Assembly: GCF_037975245.1 (NCBI RefSeq)
Contig: NC_092578.1
Span: 8,774,501-8,838,500, forward strand
From: Apostichopus japonicus
Lineage: Eukaryota; Echinodermata; Holothuroidea; Aspidochirotida; Stichopodidae
Reading direction: 5' to 3'
DNA length: 64,000 bases
Shown: positions 1 to 11,139 of the stretch, piece after piece
How the letters are laid out: every line of letters starts with the position of its first letter
Numbering within the stretch: the first letter of the stretch is position 1
Notes under the pieces: model-generated
What the model was told of the DNA's origin: nothing
Databases searched by the model: none
What the model saw: only the letters and a program-made list of their open reading frames with translations
Program-made: the position numbers and the translations under genes

Positions 1-104
1 CGGTTTCGTCCTTTTGGGACTCATCAGGCGAAGGTAGGAATCGAACCCCGGATCTTCGTGTCGCGATCCGAAGTCCGTACCACTCGACCACAGTGATTCT
101 ACTG
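1..104 (-). repeat. tRNA-like element with hammerhead ribozyme, copy 1 (cut by window edge)
   Basis: Read on the minus strand, this is a degenerate tRNA-like sequence with an A-box-like TGGTCGAGTGG and a B-box-like GGTTCGATTCC. It is followed at once by a type I hammerhead core: CTGATGA (27-21), a 4-bp stem II GTCC/GGAC closed by loop CAAAA (20-8), then GAAA (7-4) and CCG (3-1). The window ends before the expected cleavage triplet. It is the inverted partner of the copy at 277-400, and both share the start CAGTAGAATCACTG. The tRNA part folds poorly, so this is a retroelement head rather than a working tRNA gene. Confidence 0.7.
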
Positions 105-276
105 GTGTGTTAAAGCGTATAAATTGGCTTTGAATAACTGTCATTAAGGGCGTATTACCCAAGTGTTATGATCGCTTCAATTCCTATTTACGCTTGCTTG
201 GCTTACATAAAGAGTGGTTATTCTGTGTAAAATTGTCAGATTTAAAGCGCCAGGGGTGCATTCTGTACAATCATAA

Positions 277-400
277 CAGTAGAATCACTGTGGTCGAGTG
301 GTACGGACTTCGGTTCGCGACACGAAGATCCGGGGTTCGATTCCTACCTTCGCCTGATGAGTCCCAAAAGGACGAAGCCGGTCGTGAAGTGGAATTTTTC
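277..400 (+). repeat. tRNA-like element with hammerhead ribozyme, copy 2
   Basis: This is the same tRNA-like sequence as copy 1, in head-to-head inverted orientation about 170 bp away. A-box-like and B-box-like motifs sit at about 289-300 and 334-344, consistent with an internal RNA polymerase III promoter. The ribozyme motif starts at 348. The element's 3' end is not clear, because the sequence after 395 becomes AT-rich. Confidence 0.7.
348..389 (+). ncRNA. hammerhead ribozyme motif, type I, minimal stem III
   Basis: All parts of a type I hammerhead are in order. Stem I 5' strand is CTTCGC (348-353). The core is CTGATGA (354-360). Stem II is GTCC/GGAC (361-364/370-373) with loop CAAAA. Then come GAAG (374-377), a loop-less stem III CC/GG (378-381), and the triplet GTC (381-383) with predicted cleavage after C383. 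Stem I 3' strand is GTGAAG (384-389), giving six pairs including one G-U. The invariant GAAA is GAAG here but intact in the inverted copy at 1-104. A loop-less stem III in known families works best as a dimer, so activity of this copy is uncertain. Confidence 0.65.
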
Positions 401-462
401 TGATGTGTTATTCTTTATTGAATTACTATATATCTGTCATACCACTTGCTACACATTCAATT

Positions 463-497
463 AATATATATATATAGATATATATATAAATATATAT

Positions 498-545
<48 letters not shown>

Positions 546-568
546 ATATGTATATATAATATATGTAT
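463..568. repeat. (TA)n microsatellite
   Basis: An almost pure TA dinucleotide array of about 100 bp with a few interruptions. No gene signal. Confidence 0.95.
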
Positions 569-929
569 TTATTTCCAAAAAATATTCTATATAACTTTAA
601 CTTTTTTCCTGCATGGTCATGTTTAACCTTTTAATTTTGACTGTGGAAAAGTTGTGATCATATATGACTTTCATTTCAATAATAAGACTTTGCACAGATT
701 GGTACCAGTTACACCGGAAATAAAAACATAAGTCAACTTGGTCCATATGTGACATCACAGATTATTGCCCATTCAACTCTTATACGTCACAAAGGTCTAG
801 CTTGGGTACGTCTAGACTTGCTTCAAATTTGGTTTGATTCGAAATATAAAAGAATAGTTTAATTGATTTGGTCACAAATAATCTTGCTGTTAAAAGTTCA
901 CGTTACAATTTTTACATGATCGTTTGCAG

Positions 930-1042
930 CTCGCGAACAACATTCTTCTGTGCCACCTGTTGAGAGCACAACTAATACGGCGACATCATCTAACACGTGC
1001 ACTAAGCAGATTCAGACGACCACTGCTACCTCTGGCTCTAAT
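930..1042 (+). CDS. FReD gene, Thr/Ser-rich linker exon (candidate)
   Basis: The frame lies between a CAG acceptor (927-929) and a GTAGGT donor (1043), and encodes a linker rich in Thr and Ser (REQHSSVPPVESTTNTATSS, then more Thr). It starts with two bases of a split codon and ends in phase 0, which fits the next exon at 2601. Low-complexity linkers before a FReD are common. No homology core is visible, so the exon rests on splice sites and phase. Confidence 0.5.
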
Positions 1043-4000
1043 GTAGGTTTACCTTTGAGCGATTCGTGTAGAGGAGTAGCTGGACTTTTTCTTAAGGGGT
1101 GGGAGCAGAGGCGGGGGGGGGGGGGTGGTGTGGGGGTGGAGCAGGTCATGCAGAACATCCCTTTTAACAGAAAACCCTACTTTTGACAATGTTTGCCCTG
1201 GAGGGGGGTTGGGATGGGTAGGGTTAAGACAATATTTGGTGGCGGAGGTGAACAAAACTGACAAATTATTTCGAGCAGATATAAAAGGGAATGGGGGTGG
1301 GGTGGGTTGAGCATGTTTTTCTAAAGGTCAGGCAGAACATACTTCTATACTCAAAAAACCCTACTTTTGATAATGTTTGTCCTGGGGGCGGGGGGGGGGG
1401 GGGTTAAGACAAAGTTTTTTGTGGAGGAGGAGAACAATACTGACAAATTATTCAGAGCAGATATAAAAACCTATAGATCGTACGTAATAACAAAGCTATA
1501 ATGGCTCATTGGATTTTGTTACATTATGACTTGTTACATTATTTTACTCAATATTGCAATAGTTCTCGAAATTGCGGCAATTGAAAAACAAATTTATTTT
1601 CATCCTGTGTATGAATGCGTTTTGAACATATTTGAATATAAAAACAAACATATGTCCAATACTCGTCAGAGATCTACGGGATAGCATCCACTCCCGCTCT
1701 ATTTCTCTCTATATTTTCATTTGTCCCTGCTCTTTCCCTCATTCATATCTCCATATTTATTAACTAACCAATCTTTACGACTCTTCTTTGATTTTATGCA
1801 TATGAGGTCCAGCTTTTCTAAAAAACAAAGCAAATATTGGTTAAAAAGCTAAACAAATTTACATTTAATATTTATTCGAGTTTCTAATTCGTTTTTGACA
1901 ATTTCGACTATTTTATGAAAAGTTTACCTTCTTACGGTTATAGTTTTCTGTTATTTATCAAATTTTAAGTTCTTGCCTTACATTTCGACCATTTGGTAAC
2001 AAACTTGCAACTACTAACCCCAAAATATCCTTTTCATTTTGCATTTTATCGCACTTTTATGGTATTAAAACTCGAATAAGTATAGGAACAAGTGGAAATT
2101 TCAACATTTATTTTCGAACATCCCACTATTTTAACTATAAATTCCAAATAGTTTATTTCAAAATGTAAACTTTTCCTGACGACTAGAATTAGGCTTCCTT
2201 CTAAATGTCGATTGTTAATTAGATATTTTATAGAAATTTCATGTGTTTTATGTAAAAATTTGGAGATGCTTTATCTCGAAACGTCGCCTTTTGAAATATT
2301 AATTTTCCCTTTCGCCGCTTCGTTAGTTGTCGACTTTTTATCATTTTTTTTTTTCATTTTCTGCTGTTCATGAAACTGTGACATGTTAGGGCGAAATCCT
2401 TCGTCAAAGTATCGACAAAATAGAAAATGGTCGACGGATTTTTTGGAACCGGAAGACCTTGTGTTAGCCTACTGGAAAGATTATGCTGAATGATTGTGTA
2501 CAAAAGTTATATATTATCCAAAATTGGGATAAGATATGTCACTTCATGGATTGCTTGCTTGCTATTAAGTAACTTGTTTTTTTTTCAATGTTATTATTAG
2601 ATGAAAGACTGCTTGGATGTCTTCAATGCTGGTAATACAACCAATGGCATCTACACCATCACACCAACTAACTGGACTGGGGCGTCATTTGATGTCTTCT
2701 GTAACATGACAGACGGAGGAGGATGGACGGTGAGTCTAGTATGACATCCTATAGTATAGACGATATATTGTATATGTATAATATGACTGATGGAGGAGGA
2801 TGGACGGTAAGTCTAGTATGACATCCTATAGTATAGACGATATATTGTATATGTATAATATGACTGACGGAGGAAGATGGACGGTGAGTCTAGTATGACA
2901 TCCTATAATATAGACGATGTATTGTATATGTATAATATGACTGACGGAGGAGGATGGGCGGTGAGTCTAGTATGACATCCTATAGTTTAGACGATATATT
3001 GTATATGTATAATATGACTGACGGAGGAGGATGAACGGTGAGTCTAGTATGACATCCTATAGTATAGACGATGTATTGTATATATATAATATGACTGTTG
3101 GAGGAGGATGGACGGTAAGTCTAATATGACATCCTATAGTATAGACGATATATTGTATATGTATAATATGACTGACGGAGGAGGATGAACGGTTAGTCTA
3201 GTATGACATCCTATAGTATAGACGATATATTGTATATGTATAATATGACTGACGGAGGAGGATGAACGGTGAGTCTAGTATGACATCCTATAGTATAGAC
3301 GATGTATTGTATATGTATAATATGACTGTTGGAGGAGGATGGACAGTGAGTCTAGTATGACATCCTATAGTATAGACAATATATTGTATATGTATAATAT
3401 GACTGATGGAGGAGGATGGACGGTGAGTCTAGTATGACATCCTATAGTATAGACGATGTGTATGTATAATATGACTGACAGAGGAGGATTGACGGTAAGT
3501 CTAGTATGACATCCTATAGTATAGACGATATATTGTATATGTGTAATATGACTGACGGAGGAGGATGGACGGTAAGTCTAGTATGACATCCTATAGTATA
3601 GACGATATATTGTATATGTATAATATGACTGACGGAGGAGGATGGACGGTAAGGCTAGTATGACATCCTATAGTATAGACGATATATTGTATATGTACAA
3701 TATGACTGATGGAGGAGGATGGACGGTAAGTCTAGTATGACTTCCTGTAGTATAGACGATATATTGTATATGTATAATATGACTGAACGAGGCGGATGGT
3801 TGGCACATGATATTCTACATAGCATGGTTCTCAATAGGTGGCCTCTCAATAGTTGGCAACAAGAAATTTCAAAAAGAAGAAAACAGTAACTGTTGCACTT
3901 ACCGGTACATCTACTGTAGGTTAGGCGAGATAAGTGGAATCTATCCAATGTGTATAAAAATAGATATAAATAGATAAAAATGAATGAATGAATGAATGAT

Positions 4001-7000
4001 CGAATGAAGGATGGAATGAATGAATAAACGAAAGACCGAATGAAAGAATGACTGACTGAATGAATGATTGAAACAATGTCTTTAGGAAGGCCGTTACAAC
4101 GTGCTGTGGTCAATGTAGCCTTGATTAGTTGGTATCTAAATAACAGGTTTATAATGGTCTTTGGGGTTTGTCAATAAATTGAAGCCCATTTCAGATGGAA
4201 ACACAATGAATTGCTCAGGTTGCATGAAACTCCCACGTTACGACTATAGCATAGCAAAACTAGAATCCACAACGTCTCAAAATGATAGTTGTCATACCTT
4301 CCAACCTGCCGCACTTTGTTCAGTAAAAGATTGCATTCACTTGCTCCTTTTATTTTACCATAAGCTGTACTATACAACCTTTTTAATACCTGATATTTAA
4401 TTCAATACCGTAGTTCTTTAAAATGTCGAGGAGCTCGCCGCTTGTTTTCTGTTATATATAGATTAATATAAAAGTTATTCCTGATTTAGGTGATACTTTG
4501 GACAAATTTAAATGATTTTTTTTTTCTAAACAATTTTAATTATGTCTGAAAAATGCAGGAATTGATACATATACGAATTAGTACATGAAGGTATACAAAT
4601 GCATCGTTTATTTTGTTCTTTTAACAAACAGGTATTCCAACGTCGCGTGGATGGTTCTGTTAACTTTTATCGTAACTGGACCAGCTATAAAGAAGGCTTT
4701 GGCGATCCCTGTCACGAGTTTTGGTTAGGTAATGATAAACTGTCCCACCTCACCAATCAAGGTGACTATGAAATCCGGATTGACATGGTGAACAAAGATG
4801 GATTCCCCTACTACGCTAAATACGACTTATTCCGCGTCAACGATGAAAGTGATAACTACAAGCTGTCTAAGCTGGGAGCTTACAATGGAACTGCAGGTTG
4901 GTATTCACAACTAAAACAACCCGTTTGAGAGTTGTCATACACTTGTCTCGAAGTTTGCCAAATCCCAATATTGTTCAAAAGTAGATTGTATTATAAAAGG
5001 TAATATTGCTATCAGACATCCATGGAGTAAGGGGAGGGAGAGAAAGGGTGGGTGGGGGGGGGGAGGTAGATGTCACCCTTGCGATTGTGCTACTCATGTT
5101 ATGATTATTTACTGTTTTGATCTATTTTTGCTCACCATCAGTTTAGTAGGCTGCATACTCCACGGTTAAAAGCTACAGGTTGGTATGCACAACTAAAGCT
5201 CTTTGAGCATTGCTTCTTGTTTTCCTCAAATTTGCCATTACCGATAACTTGTTCAAAAGTACATAGCAATTGGTTATAGGTAATATTGCTGTTAGAAATC
5301 CATCGGGAATGGGGAGGAGGGGAAATTATTGGAATTATAAGTTCATGATTTACTAGTTATGAGAACGCAAATGGTTTCTAAGTTACATTAAAATTGTAGG
5401 ACGCATTCTATATGTGACTGGAATTATAAATTATTGACTAATTATCAGAAACCAAATAGATTTTATGGTACAATAACATTGTGGAACATAACATTTCCTG
5501 CCATTGGAACTATAAGTTAATAATTTTTAATAACTAATCAGTTGCGATATCAAATTCATACGCTAGTTGGTAGTAGTGACAGATGCTGCAAACAGAAGAG
5601 TTACTAAATGATTATGTTACTAACAAATATTGATCATATGAACTTCATTGACACCACTCAACCATAATTTCAGTTGAGTCGTGGAGAGGTAGAACTGCTA
5701 GTCCAGTTGTAGTGAAAACGAATTACACCGTCAGATACGCACGACCTATACAAGTATAAACCGCATTCGGTATTGCTTACTCAAGTACAATTCCATTTGA
5801 TCTGAGAGATAATGAGAAAGAAAGTGATATAGGAGGGGAGGTGGGGGGGGGGTGACAGAAAACACTGTACGCTTAGAAAGTTCATCTCACTTTAACCAAA
5901 CACTATCTTTACACGATTGCCATGACACGTGCGTACATAGCCGTCGATTTGATTCTGAAATTTGGGAAAGAGGGAGGAAGGGGGGGGGGGGCAAGGTTTG
6001 CAACTGGTGACGTAGGACGCTGTTAAAAAGAGTGAGGAAAAAGATAATTTGGGTGGTTTTGGCATCTTTCCAAGAAGAAATGTTGGTCTGGTAGATACTA
6101 CGGAGGCACAATGGGACAATGAAAATGGCAATATTTTTTATGTGAATAATTTGACTATTTTTTCCCCCGAAATTTCGATTCTTTTCTGAATATAATTAAT
6201 TGTGTTGAAGTTGTTAGTCACTCTGCAGAATTTCCAAATAAACTGGTCAAAAAAACCAATAATAAAAAAAATCAATACAAAAATGGGAATAAATGTATTA
6301 GTGCAACGACATCAGAGTGTTTTACGTGGGCTGTGGGTGGAGGTGGGGATGGGGGGGGCAGGAAGGACATTCCGTCTCCAATTATTGGAGTGATATAAAG
6401 GCGAATGACGAAAAGGCTGTTGTTTCTAGAGACTGCTAAGTCTAAAAGAGATTGAAAACAGAAATATGTTATCACTATAAGAATTTATCGAGTAAAATAC
6501 CGAAAAGGTTGAAAAGTTATTATTTGCCGGAAATATTCTTTAATGCCTTTTAGAAATTAGTGACCAATCTAAAATGTTACCTATAAAGAAAAGTAAATAA
6601 CATACCTAATGGCAACCAATAAAATATAAAACGATAACCAAGAAAAAAAAACGATGACTAAGAAAATACCTAAATTCCAATTAATCGAAGAAAGTAAAGA
6701 TTTCAAAGTCGTTGAAGAAAAAAGGTAGATCAGTGTGTGGACGCTTTTAGTTGTAGTTTTGGATGCACGTTATTAGTAAAACATTGAAGTGATCAAGAGA
6801 GTTGAAAATTGATTTAGTACACCTCCATTAAGAGTCCCAAATTGAAAAAGGGGGGGGGGGGAAGGGAGGATTAAAAATAATCTTTTATATTAGTAATCTC
6901 GTGTTTGAACGATAGAAATTGTTGAAACGTTATGATAAGACGAGAATGTTCTTAGAAGCCGTAAGCAATTAGGGACCAACCTACCGAAGCAAAAATGGTA

Positions 7001-7489
7001 AATTTATAAAGATAAGTAAAACAGAATACCTAAAGATTACTAAATAAATATGAAACGTAACTAAGAAAATAAATAACGATGACTAGGCAGTAGCTGAACT
7101 AGGTAAAAATGGTAACGTTCGTTAGGATATAAAAACCTTTCTGAACTATGAAAGTCAGAGAAGTTCACACTGATAATATGATTCGCTTTGTTTTGTAATT
7201 CACAGATAAGAACAAGAAACTTGAGTCGGCAGGCTTGGAATATCACCGTAACCAGGCTTTTAGTACCTACGACAGAGATAATGATAATGACAAAGATGGG
7301 AACTGCGCCGCGACGTATCACGGGGCGTGGTGGTATAAACACTGTCACTTCTCTAACCTCAATGGTGATTATCATGCTGTCGATGATAATCCTGAGCAAG
7401 GTAAACGTGGTGTTAGTATATCCTGGAAGTTTTTACCGGGAGACTCTCACCACATCAAATACACTGAGATGAAGATCCGTCCTGTCTAG
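930..7489 (+). CDS. fibrinogen-related domain (FReD) protein, 3' part of gene
   Basis: Four exons are proposed: 930-1042, 2601-2729, 4632-4896 and 7206-7489. Their phases join cleanly and end in a TAG stop. The last three give a full fibrinogen C-terminal domain of 225 residues: KDCLDV start, GGGWTVFQRRVDGS, the NFYRNWTSYKEGFGD block, FWLGND, a Ca-binding-type DRDNDNDKDGNC loop, and two Cys around the AATYHGAWWYKH segment. In the family, such domains bind carbohydrates, acetylated groups or receptors, and occur in secreted lectins (ficolins, tachylectins, ryncolins) and in angiopoietin-like ligands. The 5' end with any signal peptide is not found. An extra Cys in DPCHEFW is unusual for this position. 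Function beyond FReD is not assignable. Confidence 0.88.
1136..1470. repeat. tandem duplication, about 182-bp unit x 2
   Basis: Two diverged units repeat CATGCAGAACAT/CAGGCAGAACAT, CCCTACTTTTGA, a G-rich tract and GACAAATTATT in the same order, offset by about 182 bp. They lie in the intron after the linker exon. The G runs (for example 1112-1125 and 1387-1402) could form quadruplexes. Confidence 0.75.
1471..2600. other. AT-rich intron sequence, FReD gene
   Basis: No coding frame, RNA gene or clear repeat is seen. A poly-T stretch leads to the TTATTATTAG acceptor just before the exon at 2601. Confidence 0.6.
2601..2729 (+). CDS. FReD exon A (domain start)
   Basis: This 129-nt, phase 0-0 exon encodes MKDCLDVFNAG through TDGGGWT. 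It carries the first conserved Cys of the fibrinogen C-domain, DVFCNMT and the GGGWT signature. A TTATTATTAG acceptor precedes it and GTGAGT follows at 2730. Its last 24 bases and the donor are the founding unit of the 77-bp tandem array that follows. The ATG at the exon start is probably internal. Confidence 0.9.
2706..3790 (+). repeat. 77-bp minisatellite carrying exon end and splice donor
   Basis: About 14 head-to-tail units of 77 bp. Each contains a copy of the last codons of exon A (ATGACTGAYGGAGGAGGATGG), the splice donor (ACGGTAAGT or ACGGTGAGT) and the first intron bases. Unit starts are at 2706, 2783 and so on to 3779. One unit, near 3455, is about 5 bp shorter, and the last is degraded. 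Most copies keep a good donor, so the array is a ladder of decoy 5' splice sites in the intron. Confidence 0.95.
3976..4075. repeat. degenerate GAAT-type tetranucleotide repeat
   Basis: Imperfect GAAT/GAATGA repeats over about 100 bp in the FReD intron. Confidence 0.85.
4632..4896 (+). CDS. FReD exon B (core of the domain)
   Basis: A 265-nt exon, phase 0 to 1. AACAG precedes it and GTTGGT follows. It encodes VFQRRVDGSVNFYRNWTSYK, then EGFGD, FWLGNDKLSHLT, GDYEIRIDMVN, YAKYDLFRVNDESDNYKL and LGAYNGTA. These are hallmark fibrinogen C-domain blocks in correct order. It joins exon A at WT-VFQRR without loss. Confidence 0.93.
4880..5330 (+). repeat. tandem duplication across the exon B splice donor
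   Basis: The sequence at about 4890-5040 (CAGGTTGGTATTCACAACTA, GTTCAAAAGTA, GGTAATATTGCT, ATCCATGGA) recurs at about 5170-5320 with the same order and spacing, including a CAG/GTTGGTAT donor-like copy. The unit is about 280 bp. The two copies are well diverged. Confidence 0.75.
6505..7085. repeat. diverged direct repeat in FReD intron
   Basis: The block at about 6505-6680 resembles that at about 6925-7085: GAAA(T)ATTCTT, TTAGGGACCAA-like, AAGTAAA-ACATACCTAA, TAAAACG-TAAC-AAGAAAA, AACGATGACTA. The offset is about 415 bp and both copies are AT-rich. Confidence 0.5.
7206..7489 (+). CDS. FReD exon C (Ca-binding loop, C-terminus)
   Basis: The last exon has 284 nt including stop. A TTCACAG acceptor precedes it, and the first two bases complete a split Asp codon. 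It encodes the AFSTYDRDNDND Ca-binding-type loop, NCAATYHGAWWYKHCHFSNL with the conserved Cys pair, NGDY and ISWKFLPGD, and ends EMKIRPV-stop. The AMKIRP-like ending is typical of the family. Confidence 0.93.
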
Positions 7490-7599
7490 ATCTAGATTCA
7501 GTAATCTACAGATGCAACTAAGGGATTGTGTGTAGACTCACAAAAGTCTTAAGAAATAATACTATATGTATAAATGACTACATTTTGTTACATGTCTAC

Positions 7600-9556
7600 C
7601 AGGCGCGTATCCAGGATTTTCAAACCCGGGGGCGCGAATTACTATCTAAGCGGAGCGCCACCATCGGTTGGCGCGCAGCGTACAAGAAAATTTCTTATTT
7701 TGATACCCCCCAGAGCACCGGAAACGGCACTTCTCGGGCTTGAAATGACCAACCAGATGTACACTTTTTGCCTGAGAACCAAGTATTTCCTAATAGTTTT
7801 TTTTCCATCCATAACCTTTTTGAAGATTGTCAACCCGGCACACATCATGTTCGACCTGATCGCATCTCCTGTGGGTCTTTGCTTTTGTAGGTGATTCTAC
7901 GTCGCGGCCCACAATACCCGTCAGCCCCACTTTTCAAGGTTTTAAAGCCCCATATTTGTTCAGAATTTGAAAATTCACATTTCTCGTGAATAAACTCACT
8001 TGAAAACATACCCATAATGTTGTACAAAATTTCATCTATGGACAACCAATATAGAAAAACTTCCTTCAACCCCTAACAGACCGGTAAAAATTGCACGAGT
8101 AGAGGGAAGTGTGAATGTGTGATGCAGAATGTTGGTCAGAAATTTTCGAAACTTCAGACACAGTTAATTTATTGGTGTACAAATATTAAAACCTCTTATA
8201 ACGGCTATTATAAAACTTGGTTGAAGGAAATGAAAATAGCAGATATTTCCGAAACCGAACACTACACACATGGGCGTAGGAGGCGCGGCGGCAGTGGCGG
8301 AGCTAGGGGTATTGGTCAGGAGGGGCGAGAATGGTCTGTAGGGGGGCTTTCGACCCTATCTAAGCGGAGCGCCACCACTGGTTGGCGCGTAGCGTACAGA
8401 CAATTTTTGAGTAAAGATACTCCCTAGATCGCCGGAAATGACCCTTTCCGGGCCTGGCTAATTTGCAGATAAACGAAGAATAAGGTGTCACCGCCAAATT
8501 ACACCAACAAAATGTGACAATTGTCAGTAAGTAGATGAGAGCGCAATAAAAAAGTCAATAATCTAGAATAAGTAAAAAGTGGTAAAGAGCTGAAAAAGGC
8601 GCCAGCAGTCCATTTGAGTCCATATGATATTGACATTAACACGTTGAGCGCGCGCGAAAATTTTTGGTTATTTTTTCAGGCAAGTCGGACAGTTTTGAGG
8701 CTTTTCATCCTGGAACGCCATTTTCATGCTCACTGATATGATGTGATATCTGCTGTTTGCGTTACAAATTCAAACAGGCGCGTAGCGAGGAATTTATCAA
8801 GGGAGGGGCGAAGCCTGTAGGCAAATTATCTAAGCGTAGCGCCACCATAGGTTGGCGCGAAGCGTACAAGAAAATTTTGGCCGAAAATGCCTCCCAGATC
8901 GCTGGAAATGGCACTACCCAGGACCATTTGTTAGTGCGAAGCGTACAAGCAAATTTTGGCCAAAAATGTCTCCCAGATCGCTGGAAATGACACTTCCCAG
9001 GCCTTGTAAGTTGCATCTAAGCACTTTCTATTTTGAAATTACTTAGCGATATCATTTAAAAAAATACTGAATGGGGGGGGGGGGGCGGGCGGTCGCCCCC
9101 ATCCCAAAAATCGTCATGTTCCCCGACGACGCTGTCGAGTTCGAGACCAGCCACAGTTGGTTTCATAGCACAATTCTACACACGCGTTATGATAGACCAT
9201 ATATAGTATATATATAGATCATTAGTGAGAGAGGAAAATGGAAACGTCAAAAAATGGAGTTGTCGGTGTAAGGGGTAGGGTGAGTCACACATTTACGAAA
9301 TCATTGATCCGTCACTGGCTACCCTTCAGCGCTGTAATGATGTCACTGTTCCTCTTTCTCTTCCCGATGTCTTCGCGTTTTTCTTTTACTCCCTCCTTTT
9401 CTCCTTTTTCTCTCTTTTCATTTTCTTTTCCCTTCCTTCCTCCCCTCCTCCTCTTTTTCCCCCTCTTTTTTCCTTTTTTCTTCTCTTTTTTTTTCTCTCC
9501 TCTTTTTCTTACCCAGGGGGCGCGCGCCCCCAACGCCCCCCCCCTGGATACGCACC
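7600..9556 (+). mobile_element. composite non-autonomous hAT-like element, copy 1
   Basis: The ends are inverted (CAGGCGCGTATCCAGG at left; CCTGGATACGCACC at right), and TGTCTAC flanks both sides (7593-7599, 9557-9563) as a likely target-site duplication. The interior has blocks of GCGCCACC-GGTTGGCGCG sequence, a nested relative of the short MITE at 56170 (about 8775-9130), and a pyrimidine-rich tract near the right end. A second copy begins at 62468 and matches through the window edge. No transposase is visible. Confidence 0.75.
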
Positions 9557-10990
9557 TGTCTACAGACAAGTACAAACAACGTTGTCCTATAATCACTCTA
9601 ATAAGAAATTTTAAAGTTAAACTTTAAAAAGTTTTTTGTTGTTGTTTTTGTTTTATTTATTAATTGTACACATTGATTATGTAAACGTAGTAACTGCCAA
9701 ACTTTCTGTTATGTTATCCCTTTTGCTTTTTTACAACCTTTGCTTAAGGACACTGGCAACATGAGTATGGCCGTCAGGCGATTTTCTGAATTTTATGGTT
9801 TTCTCCGAAAAGAGGAACATCATATCATTCAAATAAAATATGTGGGGTTGTTAGCAGGGGTTAATTTATTATGGCCTAATATAAGAAACTATGATGAGGG
9901 CAACACTCTACGTCATAGTTTGCACATATTTAATGAGTTTCACATATTTAATGAGTTTCACATATTTAATGAGTTTCAAATGTTTCAAATGAGTTTCAAA
10001 AGTTCCAAATGTTTCAAATGTTCAAATCTTGCAAACGAAAAGAGCTTTTCGAAAAGATTTCCACAGTCTCCCACAGATTTTGAATGAGAATATCACACAC
10101 AACAAATGAACTGAATATAGCACAATTTGGCTAATAGGTGTCCTGAATACTTTACTCTCTAAAGGATTCATTACCAGATCGCGTTTTTCTTCAATATTAA
10201 ATCTCTGTGAAGTAAGAGATGGAAGATAATACCGTTGGCAAATACCTCATTTGTTGTGACATAACCTGTCATCGTTATGTAACATCTAACAAATTGTTCA
10301 AATCTTCTTCATCATTAGCCATTGTATCGAGGTGTGGCGGGAGTGGGGAGTCCAATGGTGGGGGGGGGGGTGGGGGTGAGGGGGAGAGGGAAGGATGTAG
10401 AGGAGGCGTTGTGAAAAGGAGAAGCGAAATGACACAAATGCTTAAAATGAACAGTTTAGTGGACAGGTATAAGTGCTGTATTTACCACAGCATTATATTG
10501 GCATTATATTAACACATGTAGGTATCCAAAAAGCCACCTGACTGAAATTGCAAATGGGGGATTGATGTTGAACTCCATGGAGCTAACTCTGACGAAATAA
10601 CTGATAAGAAAGATTGCATTTTCTTTTCAAGAGGAACCAAATGTTAGTTGCTGTTATATTTAGACTAGTTATGACTAAGGACGGGCGCAGGAGTTCGGCA
10701 CATTTGATGGCCCATTTTGTTCCGAGCCGGTTAACTGCTAGACCGATCGACCCCTGACCAATGGTTACTGCTTCTATTCAAGTGAGAGGGAATAGTAGGA
10801 GGACTAAAGTATGATTTAGATGATTTTTTTTTCAAGGAAAGACAATTATGTGTGTGGGAAGGGGTGGGGGCATGGGATATTAGGGTATTACTTGCAATAA
10901 TTAAGGGACTTGACATCATTTTTTTCACAGATAATTTCAAAGAAATAATAATACTATTTTCGCAGACTTTATTTATTATTGTACTCTTCT
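9557..10990. other. intergenic, no gene seen
   Basis: AT-rich sequence between the FReD gene and the SINEs. It holds three short tandem copies of CACATATTTAATGAGTTT (9926-9977) and a G-run at 10361. Open frames here are short and lack homology or codon bias. Confidence 0.5.
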
Positions 10991-11062
10991 ATGCTATAAA
11001 CACAAATTTGAGCAATCAATAAGTATGGAAAAAAATCGGTTTCGAACCTCTGGACATACAAT

Positions 11063-11139
11063 TAGCGTCCATAGCCTAGTGGTTAGGGTGTCCGCGTACA
11101 GAGCGGAAGGCCCGTGGTTCGAATCCCGGTGGAGGCTGA
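11063..11139 (+). tRNA. tRNA-like head 1 of SINE locus A (not a functional gene)
   Basis: Cloverleaf-like: A-box TAGCCTAGTGGTTAGG, perfect 5-bp anticodon-like stem TCCGC/GCGGA with loop GTACAGA, and B-box GGTTCGAATCC. The T-stem is imperfect, and the element context argues for a SINE promoter rather than a tRNA gene. Confidence 0.55.

Noticed and set aside
2706-3790. CRISPR-like regular array
   Set aside because: Units are contiguous 77-bp tandem repeats with no unique spacers, in a eukaryotic intron.
7061-7399. 112-codon minus-strand frame opposite FReD exon C
   Set aside because: It is the antisense shadow of a well-supported coding exon.
9238-9627. 129-codon frame rich in Phe/Ser/Pro
   Set aside because: Produced by a pyrimidine-rich tract inside the composite hAT-like element, mirrored in the second copy.
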